A stretch of 38,296 nt of DNA from an uncultured Oscillospiraceae bacterium (GTDB taxonomy: Bacteria > Bacillota > Clostridia > Oscillospirales > Acutalibacteraceae): positions 1 to 38,296 of the forward strand of contig USIA01000005.1 of assembly GCA_900554535.1 (NCBI GenBank). The letters are read 5' to 3'. Below the pieces are notes generated by a model that was not told where the DNA came from, searched no databases, and worked only from the letters and a program-made list of their open reading frames with translations. How positions within the stretch are numbered: the stretch's first letter is position 1; each line of letters begins with the position of its first letter. Shown here in pieces: positions 15,460-23,417 of this stretch. The position numbers were made by a program, and so were the translations under genes.

Positions 15460-16269
15460 CTATTCCACAATGTCCGTGAGCCAATGCGCCACCGGCCTGG
15501 AAAGAAGCCGCGCGTTGAGGTATGCCATCTCTAAGGTGAGACAGGTATTCCCCAAGTAATACCCGTCCATGATTGTGAGGGTCATGGCAAGGTCTGGCCG
15601 CTCCATATCGGTCAGGCAGATCGGCAGCAAGTATTGCACCCGGCCCTGATACCCCTGCGGAACCACAATGCTCGGTTCCACCACAGCCTTCCGCCGCGCA
15701 AGCTCAACTGCCGTTTCCAAAAGCAGGGGCAGGTTTTGCGCTTCACGGATGTCTGCCGGGATACGGGAAAGGTTCTCCTCGTCGCCGAGGATATGATCCA
15801 CGTTGACGCGGATCGGCCATTCCGGGTTGTAATTGACGCCATATTGCGTCATATAGTAGCTGGGCTTCTTCGGCAGCGGGGAGATATATCTCAACCACGG
15901 AGCCATCTCATCAAAAAAACCTTTAAAATGCCAGTACAGTGTAGAATTTCTTTTCTTGTTGCGGTCAAAGCAGGCATAGATTGGCTTATACCTGCGGGTG
16001 TAAAGGCCGGTATGGAAACAGGCGTGTTCATTCTCCACATGAAAAAACTTCGCCGCCTGTTCTGGATTCTTCTCATTGCTATAATCAATCACTTGCTTTT
16101 TATAGATGGAATGTATATATCGTTCCAAGATTGGCGTATCCGCATTTTTCGTAGCATGATCCGCATTCTTAAACCTCCACGGCTCCGGCAGCGCCAGCTT
16201 TGCCAGTTCGTCAAGCTGGAGGTACCAGTACGGAACATATGCCGATGCAAACAGATCAGTTAGCAGCAT
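15460..16269 (-). CDS. DUF3825 domain protein
   Basis: About 269 residues, nearly all one DUF3825-like domain: an N-terminal WYLQLDELAKLALPEPWRF, a middle ACFHTGLYTRRYKPIYACF and FNRN-like DRNKKRNSTLYWHFKGFF, then VNYNPEWPIRVNVDHILGD and a C-terminal LPICLTDMERPDLAMTLTI. The family is found in bacteria and mobile elements, sometimes joined to RNA-binding OST-HTH domains, and has no proven function. ATG 16269 is chosen because GGAGGAGTTAATA precedes it; a TTG at 16284 is the longer option. It overlaps neither neighbour but is separated by only 2 bp from the HTH gene upstream. Confidence 0.75.
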   Translation of the reverse strand: MLLTDLFASAYVPYWYLQLDELAKLALPEPWRFKNADHATKNADTPILERYIHSIYKKQVIDYSNEKNPEQAAKFFHVENEHACFHTGLYTRRYKPIYACFDRNKKRNSTLYWHFKGFFDEMAPWLRYISPLPKKPSYYMTQYGVNYNPEWPIRVNVDHILGDEENLSRIPADIREAQNLPLLLETAVELARRKAVVEPSIVVPQGYQGRVQYLLPICLTDMERPDLAMTLTIMDGYYLGNTCLTLEMAYLNARLLSRPVAHWLTDIVE

Positions 16270-16271
16270 TA

Positions 16272-16514
16272 TTAACTCCTCCAATTATTTTTTATCGCCT
16301 CCACGAGCCTCATCTGTATCTGGATTTTCATGTCCTCATCCAGCTCCCGCATGATTTTTCCATCCGGGCTTATCCGTTCAAAGGTTGATACTGCTGTAAT
16401 GTATGGATTAAAAATCTCCAGAATCCGCTCCAGGGCTTTTTCTTCTCCGTTGGATGCTCTCTTAATAAGGTCATCACTCAATTCACGGATCACGCCCTTG
16501 TCCATGTAGTTCAT
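16272..16514 (-). CDS. Helix-turn-helix (HTH_16-like) regulator of mobile-element type
   Basis: About 80 residues: ELSDDLIKRASNGEEKALERILEIFNPYI (in two parts) and ELDEDMKIQIQMRLVEAIKNN. This resembles the short HTH_16 proteins that follow a sigma-like gene in Tn916-type conjugative elements and some prophages. No good ribosome site is visible. The ATGs at 16514 and 16505 lie inside the 3' end of the upstream sigma-like gene, so translation probably depends on coupling. The pair of sigma-like plus HTH_16 proteins likely controls transfer or lytic genes. The match is by pattern only. Confidence 0.6.
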   Translation of the reverse strand: MNYMDKGVIRELSDDLIKRASNGEEKALERILEIFNPYITAVSTFERISPDGKIMRELDEDMKIQIQMRLVEAIKNNWRS

Positions 16515-16917
16515 AGTATGATTTAATTCTTTTGAACGCACGCCGTCTGAGGTTATACACCGTGCGTACCGTAACCTCCAGTCTTTCTGCAATTTCCCTG
16601 TCTTTCAATTCCAGCCAGAAGTCATAAAGAATAACTTTCCGCTGGTCATCCGGCAGGGATTTCAGTGCTTCAAACAGCATTTCGCTCTCTACCGCACAAG
16701 GTTTCCCATCCACTACCAGAATCAAATTTTCCACTGTGTATGTATCCTCATGCGCCAGTAGTTCAAGCAAATATTCCACCGGTTCCTCACCCGTGGCGTC
16801 ATATTCTTTCCGAATGCCTGCTGCCCGTTTGATATTGCTGCATTCGTTCTTGATCACCTTAAAACAGAACTTAGCAAACTTGCGGCAGTTTTCTTTTTCA
16901 TTATTGGAGGGTGCCAC
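16483..16917 (-). CDS. Sigma-70-like regulator of mobile-element type
   Basis: About 144 residues beginning at a GTG with GGAGGG 7 bases upstream. The N-terminus (ENCRKFAKFCFKVIKNECSNIKR) resembles region 2-like helices of Tn916 Orf7-type proteins. The C-terminal part is a region 4 helix-turn-helix (ALKSLPDDQRKVILYDF, LKDREIAERLEVTVRTVYNLRRRAF). It is the first gene of the leftward operon and the probable switch for it. Overlap with the HTH_16 gene is about 31 bp. An out-of-frame ATG just before the GTG opens a 7-codon reading frame across the start, which may be chance. Confidence 0.75.
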   Translation of the reverse strand: MAPSNNEKENCRKFAKFCFKVIKNECSNIKRAAGIRKEYDATGEEPVEYLLELLAHEDTYTVENLILVVDGKPCAVESEMLFEALKSLPDDQRKVILYDFWLELKDREIAERLEVTVRTVYNLRRRAFKRIKSYYELHGQGRDP

Positions 16918-17107
16918 TGCTCATCCCTCCTCTCCGTATATATCGGGCTGTGTCTTTTTGCCTCCTCGCTTATATAGAACACATCTCACACAGGCAAACC
17001 GGAAAGGTCATGAGAATATTTTTTTAAAATCTTTTTATGTTTATGGCGGTAAATCCATCTGCAATAGCTTTTAAGAACCGTCCATTATTGAAACTTCTAT
17101 GACATGG

Positions 17108-17142
17108 AAAAAGGTCAATCCGCACAAGGCAGACTGACCTTT
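17108..17142 (-). terminator. Intrinsic terminator of the ECF/DtxR operon
   Basis: AAGGTCA (17111-17117) pairs with TGACCTT (17135-17141). Reading leftwards the stem is followed by a run of T (plus-strand A at 17108-17112). It lies 22 bp past the stop of the DtxR-family gene. The adjoining ~190 bp (16918-17107) hold no gene and presumably contain the promoter of the prophage operon. Confidence 0.75.
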
Positions 17143-17164
17143 CCCGGCAAGTAACAGGCTGATA

Positions 17165-17542
17165 TTATCTTGCTTTGTCCTCATTATTTACAGATTCTTT
17201 GAGTTTGGAGAAGCTCTCATCGCTAATGATGTGTTCAATCTGGCAGGCGTCGGCCTCCGCTGTCCTGGGGTCAACGCCTGCGGCGATAAGCTGCTCGGTA
17301 AAAAAGCAATGGCGCTCGTAGATTTTTTCGGCAACCTCGCGGCCCACATCAGTCAGATGAAGAAAGTGATCTTCGTCCATTGTAAGAAAGCCGCCGTCCC
17401 GCAAGGTAGCCACCGCATGGCACACGCTTGGCTTTGACACCTCCATGTGCCGGGCCACATCTACGGAGCGTACCATACCGAGTTTCTTTTGGAGAACCAG
17501 GATGGTTTCCAGGTAGTCCTCTCCGGACGCATGAAGTATCAT
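17165..17542 (-). CDS. DtxR/MntR-family metal-dependent repressor
   Basis: 125 residues: a winged-helix domain (VARHMEVSKPSVCHAVATLRDGG) and a dimerisation/metal domain, without the C-terminal SH3 domain of DtxR, so MntR-sized. Aligned to B. subtilis MntR (D8, E11, H77, E99, E102, H103) the metal ligands read D9, E12, H78, C100, E103, H104. The cysteine is the DtxR/IdeR (iron) choice in an otherwise MntR-like set. AGGAGGAGTTT precedes the ATG. It is the last gene of the ECF operon, 21 bp after the ATPase gene, and should bind the GGTTAG-N6-CTAACC dyads at 20417, 21521 and 25244, shutting off uptake when metal is plentiful. Which metal it senses is an inference. Confidence 0.88.
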   Translation of the reverse strand: MILHASGEDYLETILVLQKKLGMVRSVDVARHMEVSKPSVCHAVATLRDGGFLTMDEDHFLHLTDVGREVAEKIYERHCFFTEQLIAAGVDPRTAEADACQIEHIISDESFSKLKESVNNEDKAR

Positions 17543-17563
17543 AAACTCCTCCTGAATTCATAA

Positions 17564-19024
17564 TTAGATTCTAAAAAAGTTCAAAACTTTCTTCGCTCCG
17601 TTAACATCCAAAGGGTAGTTCTCTTTAATTTGACCTTTTTCCATGTGAATCACATACGAACAACTTGCCATCACCAGCTCCGGATCATGCGTAATAACAA
17701 GAAGCGTTTTGCCTTGACCTGCAAGTGACTTCAAACTCTGCGCAACTTCCCGCATATGTTTGAGATCAAGTCCGCTGGTTGGTTCGTCAAACACAATGAT
17801 CTCCCGGTTACTCACAATGGCAGATGCGATCGCTACTCGCTGCTTCTGCCCGCCGGAAAGAGAAAGCGGGTGCCTGTCTTTATATTCCAGCAGATCAAAC
17901 TGTTTAAGAATTTTATCCACAACAGTTTCATCCTTGTTGTCCATGCTCAGAAGCACTTCATCCGTCACGCTTTCGGTAAATAGCTGATGGCTGGTATCCT
18001 GCATTACCATGTAGCAATGTTTGAGCCGGGCTTTCCAATCAAGGGTTTTCCCGTCAACCTGCAAAAGGCCACACTTCTTTTCCAGTCCGCAAATACAGCG
18101 GGCCAGAGTAGATTTTCCAGCGCCATTCAGACCGATAATGGCAATCGTTTCTCCAACAGGCAGTTTTGCATTTGGAATATGGAGGCTTTCTGGTGCTTGC
18201 TTTTTATACGCAAAGCAGAAATTTTGAAGTTCCATCTGTTTAGCTGTATGCGTCTGATACTGATTAGCGGGTTTCAGCTTCGAGAGAGAAAACGGCCGCA
18301 GTCCCATTTCTTTTCGAGTGCCATCCGATAAGCTGTCAAATTCAGCAGGTGTGTATTCCTGTTCGATCTCCCCATCTTTTACATATAGTACACGGTCCAC
18401 AAGATCGTGAAGGTAGTAAAGGCGGTGTTCTGCAATCAGAATTGTTTTGCCTTGCTTTTTCCAGAGGCTCAGGACCTGCCGCAGGTCATCAATGGAAGCC
18501 ATATCCAAATTAGAAGATGGTTCGTCAAGAACCATAATTCCCGGCAGCAATACACTTGATGAAGCACAGGCTATTTTTTGCTTTTCCCCGCCTGATAGAG
18601 CAAACACGCTCCGCCCCATCAGATTTTCAATATGATAATTGGAAATTGTCCGATCCATCCTTTGCAGGATGTCCTCCTGGGGATAGCCCAAATTTTCACA
18701 GGCGAAGGCTAATTCACTATCCGTATCTACGTTGAAAAACTGGCTTTTAGGATTTTGGAACACAGATCCCACCATAGCAGCCAAGTCGTAAAGTGGCGTA
18801 TCAGCTACGCTTTTTCCGTCCAGAAAGACATCGCCTTCTAAATTGCCCTCATAATAATGAGGCACCAGCCCGTTTACTAAACGGGTAATCGTTGTTTTCC
18901 CACAGCCGGATTCCCCCGTGAGTAAAACAAACTCCCCTGTTTTTATGGTGAGATTGATATTTCTAATCCCTCCACCGCGGGATTCTTCACCATAAGAGAA
19001 AGAAACATTTTGAAAATCTATCAT
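17564..19024 (-). CDS. ECF transporter double ATPase (fused EcfA-type)
   Basis: About 487 residues with two complete ABC ATPase domains. Domain 1: Walker A TGESGCGKTT, signature LSGGEKQKI, Walker B IMVLDEPSSNLD. Domain 2: Walker A GLNGAGKST, signature LSGGQKQRV, Walker B IIVFDEPTSGLD, switch histidine in ITHDPELV. It powers substrate uptake by driving the T-component in the membrane. ATG 19024 has GGAGGGATTTTGCC upstream and overlaps the T gene stop (ATGA). A fused ATPase with its own S and T genes marks a dedicated (group I) ECF system rather than a shared one. Confidence 0.92.
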   Translation of the reverse strand: MIDFQNVSFSYGEESRGGGIRNINLTIKTGEFVLLTGESGCGKTTITRLVNGLVPHYYEGNLEGDVFLDGKSVADTPLYDLAAMVGSVFQNPKSQFFNVDTDSELAFACENLGYPQEDILQRMDRTISNYHIENLMGRSVFALSGGEKQKIACASSSVLLPGIMVLDEPSSNLDMASIDDLRQVLSLWKKQGKTILIAEHRLYYLHDLVDRVLYVKDGEIEQEYTPAEFDSLSDGTRKEMGLRPFSLSKLKPANQYQTHTAKQMELQNFCFAYKKQAPESLHIPNAKLPVGETIAIIGLNGAGKSTLARCICGLEKKCGLLQVDGKTLDWKARLKHCYMVMQDTSHQLFTESVTDEVLLSMDNKDETVVDKILKQFDLLEYKDRHPLSLSGGQKQRVAIASAIVSNREIIVFDEPTSGLDLKHMREVAQSLKSLAGQGKTLLVITHDPELVMASCSYVIHMEKGQIKENYPLDVNGAKKVLNFFRI

Positions 19025-19773
19025 GGCAAAATCCCTCCTGCGGAAATTATCGGGGAAGCAATCGCCCAAAACACTACAAAGCAACAAAACAAGATCAGCA
19101 CCACATCGGCAAAATTGAATTTAAGCTGGCAAATGTTTGTGCGTTTGACAGGAGCGCCGAGGCCACGGGTAATTGCCGCAGCGGAAAGTTCCTCACCGAT
19201 TTTCACGGAGCAGGTAATCATCGGGATCAGCTTATACTCCAATATTTTTGAAGATTTTTTCCCTCCAAGTTTAATCCCACGCATTTTCATAGCGTCACTG
19301 ATTGCTTCTGACTCCTGAAAGACAGTTGGAAAGAAGCGGAACATGACCGTTAAGGGAATCGTCACCTCTTTGGGCATATGGATTCTTTCCATGCCGGAAA
19401 TCAATTCACTGACTGTTGTTGTTTTCACAGCATAGGCCGCCATTGCAACGCTGGGAAGAATGCGGCAAAAGAAACCAGTTGTAAACAGCACAAGAAAATT
19501 CAATATTCCTGTGAGATGCGGCAAGACTGAGATTTGAACAGCATAAAAAGCAGCAAAAATAACAATGTATCCAACCGCTTTTCCAAATTGTTTGGAACAA
19601 AGCAGTAACAAAGCTGGAATGGCACAAAGAACAAGGCGGAGTAGCCCCATAGCTTCTCCGCCTGTCCCTCCCATGACAAAAATACTGATGATGAAGATGA
19701 GCAACAGCTTTGTACGCGGATCAAGCCGCAGACCCGTTTCTGCTTTTTTGCTGAGAAGAATTTCCCGCGCCAT
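19021..19773 (-). CDS. ECF transporter transmembrane T-component
   Basis: 250 residues with about five membrane spans (for example LLLIFIISIFVMGG, LLRLVLCAIPALLLLC, YIVIFAAFYAVQIS, VVLILFCCFVVFWAIA). The cytoplasmic coupling region carries two short signatures, DAMKMRGI and AAITRGLG, corresponding to the Ala-Arg-Gly coupling motifs that touch the ATPases. It sits in the cytoplasmic membrane and moves the S-component. It overlaps the S gene by one base (TAATG) and the ATPase gene by four, so all three are made together. Confidence 0.9.
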   Translation of the reverse strand: MAREILLSKKAETGLRLDPRTKLLLIFIISIFVMGGTGGEAMGLLRLVLCAIPALLLLCSKQFGKAVGYIVIFAAFYAVQISVLPHLTGILNFLVLFTTGFFCRILPSVAMAAYAVKTTTVSELISGMERIHMPKEVTIPLTVMFRFFPTVFQESEAISDAMKMRGIKLGGKKSSKILEYKLIPMITCSVKIGEELSAAAITRGLGAPVKRTNICQLKFNFADVVLILFCCFVVFWAIASPIISAGGILP

Positions 19774-20381
19774 TATGCAATACCAGCACGCTGGAAGTGC
19801 TTTTTACAAATGGCCTTTCCAATCACACCACCGACAATACCAAATACAAAGCAAGCGACCAACAGAATAGGGGCAATCCACATAGGCATATAGGTGTTGA
19901 GTGTTGTGGCATATTCTGCGCCATATCCCTCTGTCAGCATCACAAGATAGCTGTCACGGTTCAAGAAAATGGGTGCGAAGTTACCAAATACCCAAATACT
20001 AAAAGCGCCACAGGATAAAACAGCGCTCTTTGAACTTTTGTAATCTGCCTTTTTTAAGATTATATCGGCAATCAGACCGCCGGCAAGTCCTGTCAGCATG
20101 GTTAAATAGCCATTTCCGCCAAATATGTTAAGCAAGCCGATCAAAAAGCCCATAATTGCAGTCATACCAAACTTCTTCGCCTTAGTGACATACAACATAT
20201 AAGGAATACCGCCAACCAAGGGGCAAAGCACTGCCATTAACGGGATAAAAATAGGAATAAATCCAAGTATGGCAACTAACATCGTAATGACCATGTAGAT
20301 CACTGTGTAAATACCAATAGTGATAAAATCCTTGCCTTCTAATCTACGTTTCTTTTGATTTGAATTCGCAGGCATACTCAT
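19773..20381 (-). CDS. ECF substrate-binding S-component, MptD/Trep_Strep-like
   Basis: 202 residues with about six membrane spans (IGIYTVIYMVITMLVAILGF, FIPLMAVLCPLVGGIPYML, MTAIMGFLIGLLNIFGG, LTMLTGLAGGLIADIIL, SKSAVLSCGAFSIWVF, WIAPILLVACFVFGIVGG). It resembles the Trep_Strep (MptD-like) S-component family, part of which has been linked to haem or iron-chelate uptake in streptococci; that link is from memory of the family, not from this sequence. AAAGGAGG lies 9 bases before the ATG. First gene of the operon, behind a promoter with both proposed regulatory sites. The substrate is inferred from context to be an iron chelate or tetrapyrrole. Confidence 0.82.
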   Translation of the reverse strand: MSMPANSNQKKRRLEGKDFITIGIYTVIYMVITMLVAILGFIPIFIPLMAVLCPLVGGIPYMLYVTKAKKFGMTAIMGFLIGLLNIFGGNGYLTMLTGLAGGLIADIILKKADYKSSKSAVLSCGAFSIWVFGNFAPIFLNRDSYLVMLTEGYGAEYATTLNTYMPMWIAPILLVACFVFGIVGGVIGKAICKKHFQRAGIA

Positions 20382-20409
20382 GAAGACATTCCTCCTTTAT
20401 AAATAAAAT

Positions 20410-20441
20410 GCAGTGCGGTTAGAATAAGCTAACCACACTGC
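20410..20441 (-). promoter_or_regulatory. Proposed DtxR-family operator of the ECF operon
   Basis: GGTTAG (20417-20422), six bases, CTAACC (20429-20434), extended by outer arms GCAGTG/CACTGC (20410-20415 and 20436-20441). The core starts about 9 bp past the -10 box, at the expected transcription start. The long dyad would also form a hairpin in the 5' leader. Confidence 0.65.
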
Positions 20442-20443
20442 AT

Positions 20444-20472
20444 AGATTATCATCTGTGAAAAAATGCTTCAA
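20444..20472 (-). promoter_or_regulatory. Predicted promoter of the ECF operon
   Basis: Minus strand: -35 TTGAAG (20472-20467), 17-bp spacer, -10 TAATCT (20449-20444). The boxes are weak, as expected for an activated promoter. The -35 directly abuts the tandem repeat at 20473. Confidence 0.6.
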
Positions 20473-20506
20473 CCCAAAAGCTACCCGTTTTTACCCAAAA
20501 GCTACC
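20473..20506 (-). promoter_or_regulatory. Tandem 13-bp repeat, proposed AraC activator site (ECF operon)
   Basis: CCCAAAAGCTACC occurs at 20473-20485 and again, identical, at 20494-20506. The 21-bp period places both on the same DNA face. It adjoins the -35 box, the class II position used by AraC activators. The same arrangement recurs at 25300-25333. Confidence 0.65.
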
Positions 20507-20511
20507 TAATT

Positions 20512-21498
20512 TTATTCATTTAACCCATTAAAGCGTGTTTCTCTATAATTCTTGGGGACTACACCGTATCTTTTTTTGAAGGCTGCCGCAAAATTACTCG
20601 GCTTTCCATAGCCCACAATAGCAGCAATCTCACTTACATTCATGTCGCCGTCCAAAAGTAATTGTGCTGCATGTGCCAATCGTTGGTCAATAATATATTG
20701 ATGGATTGATATACCATAGAGAGATGAAAAACCTTGCGACAGTTTTGGTACGCTCAAATGCACCATGCGTGATAATTCCTTACAGGATGGAGCGAAAGCA
20801 AGCTGACTGTCAATAATTCGTTTTGTCTCCATAATAGCAGTTCTTTCAGTTCGAGACATTGAGATGTTTTTACCCATCAAAATGTCTAACTCAAGAACCT
20901 CTCCCAAATAGACAGACAGCAGTTCTAATAATTTTCCATCTAAATATAGATAGCCCAGACTGCCCCGGTATTGAGAAAACTGGCTCGTCTCTGTCAAAAT
21001 TTGTTCCATAATTGGGGTAACAGGAATTTTAGAAATTCCCTCCAAAAGTTTTTTCCTATATACTGTAATTTCTTGACCATCAAAGTATTCTGAAAGTAGT
21101 TGTACAAAGTAAGTAATAGGTATTTTGATAGTTTTAAAAGAAAAATTACTGTTTTTCTTATAACAAATATATTCTTTTCCCTTATGTCCTGCGTAAATAC
21201 AGGATTCCTTTTTCTGTAATGTAATGGAACTCCGGTCATTTATAACTCCCCATGAGACCCCGTCATTCAGACAGAAAATAATTTGCATATACTCATCATT
21301 ACCAGGCCCCTGTACGTTCATATCTGTATTCGATTGATAGTGCATCTGCCAATCCGAAAGAATAACACCATGTTTAATTTTGGTTTGTGCAATTCTGCCT
21401 GGTCCAAACTCAGATGAGATGTCCATGGAGAATGTCTGAGGAGTATTCGTTATTAAATCGTTATATAGCTTACTGAGGTAATCACTTCCATGTATCAT
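20512..21498 (-). CDS. AraC-family transcriptional activator (YbtA/PchR-like role)
   Basis: 328 residues. The N-terminal ~200 residues form an effector domain without a strong signature. The C-terminal ~100 residues hold two helix-turn-helix motifs: CKELSRMVHLSVPKLSQGF and MNVSEIAAIVGYGKPSNFAAAFKKRYG, ending VPKNYRET, as in AraC proteins. Regulators of this size control siderophore uptake in YbtA and PchR systems by binding the chelate itself. It lies between the ECF operon and the ABC pair, and its own promoter (21540-21568) is near consensus with a DtxR-type dyad but no tandem repeat. It would thus be made when metal is low and then activate the two flanking operons. Confidence 0.85.
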   Translation of the reverse strand: MIHGSDYLSKLYNDLITNTPQTFSMDISSEFGPGRIAQTKIKHGVILSDWQMHYQSNTDMNVQGPGNDEYMQIIFCLNDGVSWGVINDRSSITLQKKESCIYAGHKGKEYICYKKNSNFSFKTIKIPITYFVQLLSEYFDGQEITVYRKKLLEGISKIPVTPIMEQILTETSQFSQYRGSLGYLYLDGKLLELLSVYLGEVLELDILMGKNISMSRTERTAIMETKRIIDSQLAFAPSCKELSRMVHLSVPKLSQGFSSLYGISIHQYIIDQRLAHAAQLLLDGDMNVSEIAAIVGYGKPSNFAAAFKKRYGVVPKNYRETRFNGLNE

Positions 21499-21520
21499 TT
21501 GAATCCCCTCCCTAATATGT

Positions 21521-21536
21521 GTTAGAATTAACTAAC
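21521..21536 (-). promoter_or_regulatory. Proposed DtxR-family operator of the AraC gene
   Basis: GTTAG, AATTAA, CTAAC: same half-sites and same six-base spacing as the dyads at 20417 and 25244. It covers the predicted transcription start, 3 bp from the -10 box. Confidence 0.6.
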
Positions 21537-21539
21537 TAT

Positions 21540-21568
21540 ATAATAACTTGTTTGGATTCACTGGTCAA
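21540..21568 (-). promoter_or_regulatory. Predicted promoter of the AraC gene
   Basis: Minus strand: -35 TTGACC (21568-21563), 17-bp spacer, -10 TATTAT (21545-21540). It is much closer to consensus than the two activated promoters of the locus. Confidence 0.65.
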
Positions 21569-21604
21569 CTAGAGAATAAATCATCCCAAACCATTATTGC
21601 TGAG

Positions 21605-21642
21605 ATACCCGGACACAGCGATATAGCTCTGTGCCCGGGTAT
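21605..21642 (-). terminator. Stem-loop after the ABC pair
   Basis: ATACCCGG/CCGGGTAT and CACAG/CTGTG arms with a single A-C bulge pair and 10-nt loop. It lies 20 bp past the stop of the second ABC gene and before the AraC promoter. No clear T-run follows, so termination is likely but not certain. Confidence 0.5.
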
Positions 21643-21662
21643 TTCTATTCTGTTGAATAATT

Positions 21663-23417
21663 TTATGCTAATTTCCATTGAGAACTGGCGTTGCGTTTAT
21701 CCCAAAATTCTTTATAGGCACCATTTTTAGCCAATAACTTTTCATGGCTACCTACCTCCGCTATATGTCCTTCCTTGTTTAACACAATAATTTCGTCCGC
21801 CATTTGAATTGTTTCGAGCTTATGCGCTACAACAATCAATGTAGACCTTTTCCTGAGAGCTTCTATGGAACGCACGATATTAGTTTCGTTCTCGGCATCA
21901 AGTGCTGAGGTCGCTTCGTCAAACAAGACAATTGGAGCGTGCTTCAACAAAGCTCGTGCAATCGAAACCCGCTGACGCTCACCGCCGGAAAGCGCTCGTC
22001 CTCCTTCTCCGCAAAGGGTATTCCATCCATCAGGAAGTCGCTGGATCATTTCCGTTACACCCGCAAGATCGGCAATTTCATTTAACTCTCGTTCTGATGT
22101 ATCAGGCTTCGCCATAAGTATATTATTTTTTAGGCTATCATTAAAAAGATAAACATCTTGAAATACAAAAGACACTTGCTTAAACAAATCTTCGGTTGTA
22201 AAGTCTCTCAAGTCAATGTCTCCAATACGAATATTCCCACCATTCACATCATAAAAACGAGCAATTAACTTTATGATTGTTGTTTTGCCACAACCAGAAG
22301 GGCCAACAATAGCAAACATCTTATTGGTAGGCACTGTAAAGCTAATGTTTCGTATCACTGGCTTATCTTTTACATATGCAAAGGTCACTTGATTTAAAGA
22401 AACATCAGAATTTTTAGGATTACCTTTGGTATTTGTTACGCTGGGCATTTCAGTAGTATCTACGACTTCATCTAAGGCATTTAACATTTGACGACGGTCT
22501 TCCATTCCGAAAAGAGAAGATACTATGTCGTTTAAGAGTGTGGTAAAACGCAAGGTAACGCCAATCATTACCACAGTTTCTAATGCCCCCATATCTCCAG
22601 CAAGTCCCAGGAGGCTTACAAAGGTAATCATTCCTGCAACAAGCATTTGTACTCCCATACCGGAAAGCACCTGCCCCAAAGCGCTCCACCACAGCCCGCG
22701 GACAGATTGTTTTTTACTGTTCACAAAGCTATCTTTCAATTCTTCGTAGTCCGCACCAACATGGCAGGCGCGAAGTGCCCCCTGGCACTTTGCGAATTCC
22801 ACTACGCGGGAAGCAATTTCTTGTTCCGCTGGTTCTTCAAGACTATTCCCTTTCCCCACACAAATTTGCGAAATTTTCATAAGCAGAAAAAGAACGGGAA
22901 TAGCAAGCGTTAAAAGTATACCAAGCTGCCAATTCCAAAACCATGTGGCAATACAGAAAACAATGACTGCAGCCGCATTTTTTAGTAGCTGTCCAATAAA
23001 GAATGCGGCTGTCTGACCGGTAGAAATCATTTCCTGCGTTACCATACGCGAAAGTTTTCCGGCACTGTCTGCTTGAAACCAACCAAGTGGTAAGCGCGCC
23101 ACCTTGTTTCCCACGATAGTTTGCATATTTTTCATAAAGCCAAGGCCAGCCGTATAACTGAGTTTTGTGCCTAAGAAAGAGAATATAGAAGCCAATAGCG
23201 CTACGCTGGCAAGTACAATCATCCAGCCCCAAAATGATACTCCCCACTGCGTACTTTGCGTTTGCAGAGTTGTGGTAGCTGGCATCATAATGGCAAGTGC
23301 AAGGCCGATCAGTCCCCCTGACAGAATACAAAATAATGTTCCTTTTTGGTGCATTTTTTGGTCTCCATCAAGCATATAACGATGAAATCTCGATAAAAGC
23401 CATTTTGATTTATTCAT
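21663..23417 (-). CDS. ABC transporter, fused permease-ATPase (YbtQ/IrtB-like partner)
   Basis: 584 residues: six membrane spans in the first ~310 residues (LFCILSGGLIGLALAIMM, WGWMIVLASVALLASIFSF, NAAAVIVFCIATWFWN and others), then one ATPase with Walker A GPSGCGKTT, Q-loop FVFQDVYLF, signature ALSGGERQRVS, Walker B IVLFDEATSALD and switch H in VVAHKLET. The fold is that of type IV (exporter-like) ABC proteins. It overlaps the preceding ABC gene by 8 bp, so the two form a heterodimer. In YbtPQ and IrtAB such pairs import ferric siderophores. Direction here is inferred from the company it keeps (ECF uptake system, metal repressor, AraC activator). Confidence 0.88.
   Translation of the reverse strand: MNKSKWLLSRFHRYMLDGDQKMHQKGTLFCILSGGLIGLALAIMMPATTTLQTQSTQWGVSFWGWMIVLASVALLASIFSFLGTKLSYTAGLGFMKNMQTIVGNKVARLPLGWFQADSAGKLSRMVTQEMISTGQTAAFFIGQLLKNAAAVIVFCIATWFWNWQLGILLTLAIPVLFLLMKISQICVGKGNSLEEPAEQEIASRVVEFAKCQGALRACHVGADYEELKDSFVNSKKQSVRGLWWSALGQVLSGMGVQMLVAGMITFVSLLGLAGDMGALETVVMIGVTLRFTTLLNDIVSSLFGMEDRRQMLNALDEVVDTTEMPSVTNTKGNPKNSDVSLNQVTFAYVKDKPVIRNISFTVPTNKMFAIVGPSGCGKTTIIKLIARFYDVNGGNIRIGDIDLRDFTTEDLFKQVSFVFQDVYLFNDSLKNNILMAKPDTSERELNEIADLAGVTEMIQRLPDGWNTLCGEGGRALSGGERQRVSIARALLKHAPIVLFDEATSALDAENETNIVRSIEALRKRSTLIVVAHKLETIQMADEIIVLNKEGHIAEVGSHEKLLAKNGAYKEFWDKRNASSQWKLA

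Noticed and set aside
14948..15559. Plus-strand 203-codon frame opposite the zinc-ribbon gene and RNA leader
   Set aside because: No recognisable motif, no ribosome site, and it opposes a region with clear minus-strand genes and structure.
17560..17576. TTAGATTCTAA palindrome before the DtxR-family gene as a fourth operator
   Set aside because: Its half-site spacing differs from the other three dyads and it overlaps the ATPase stop codon, with no promoter there.
21585..21597. CCCAAACCATT upstream of the AraC gene as an activator site
   Set aside because: Only a single half-copy, poor match beyond CCCAAA, and 48 bp instead of 38 bp from the dyad.
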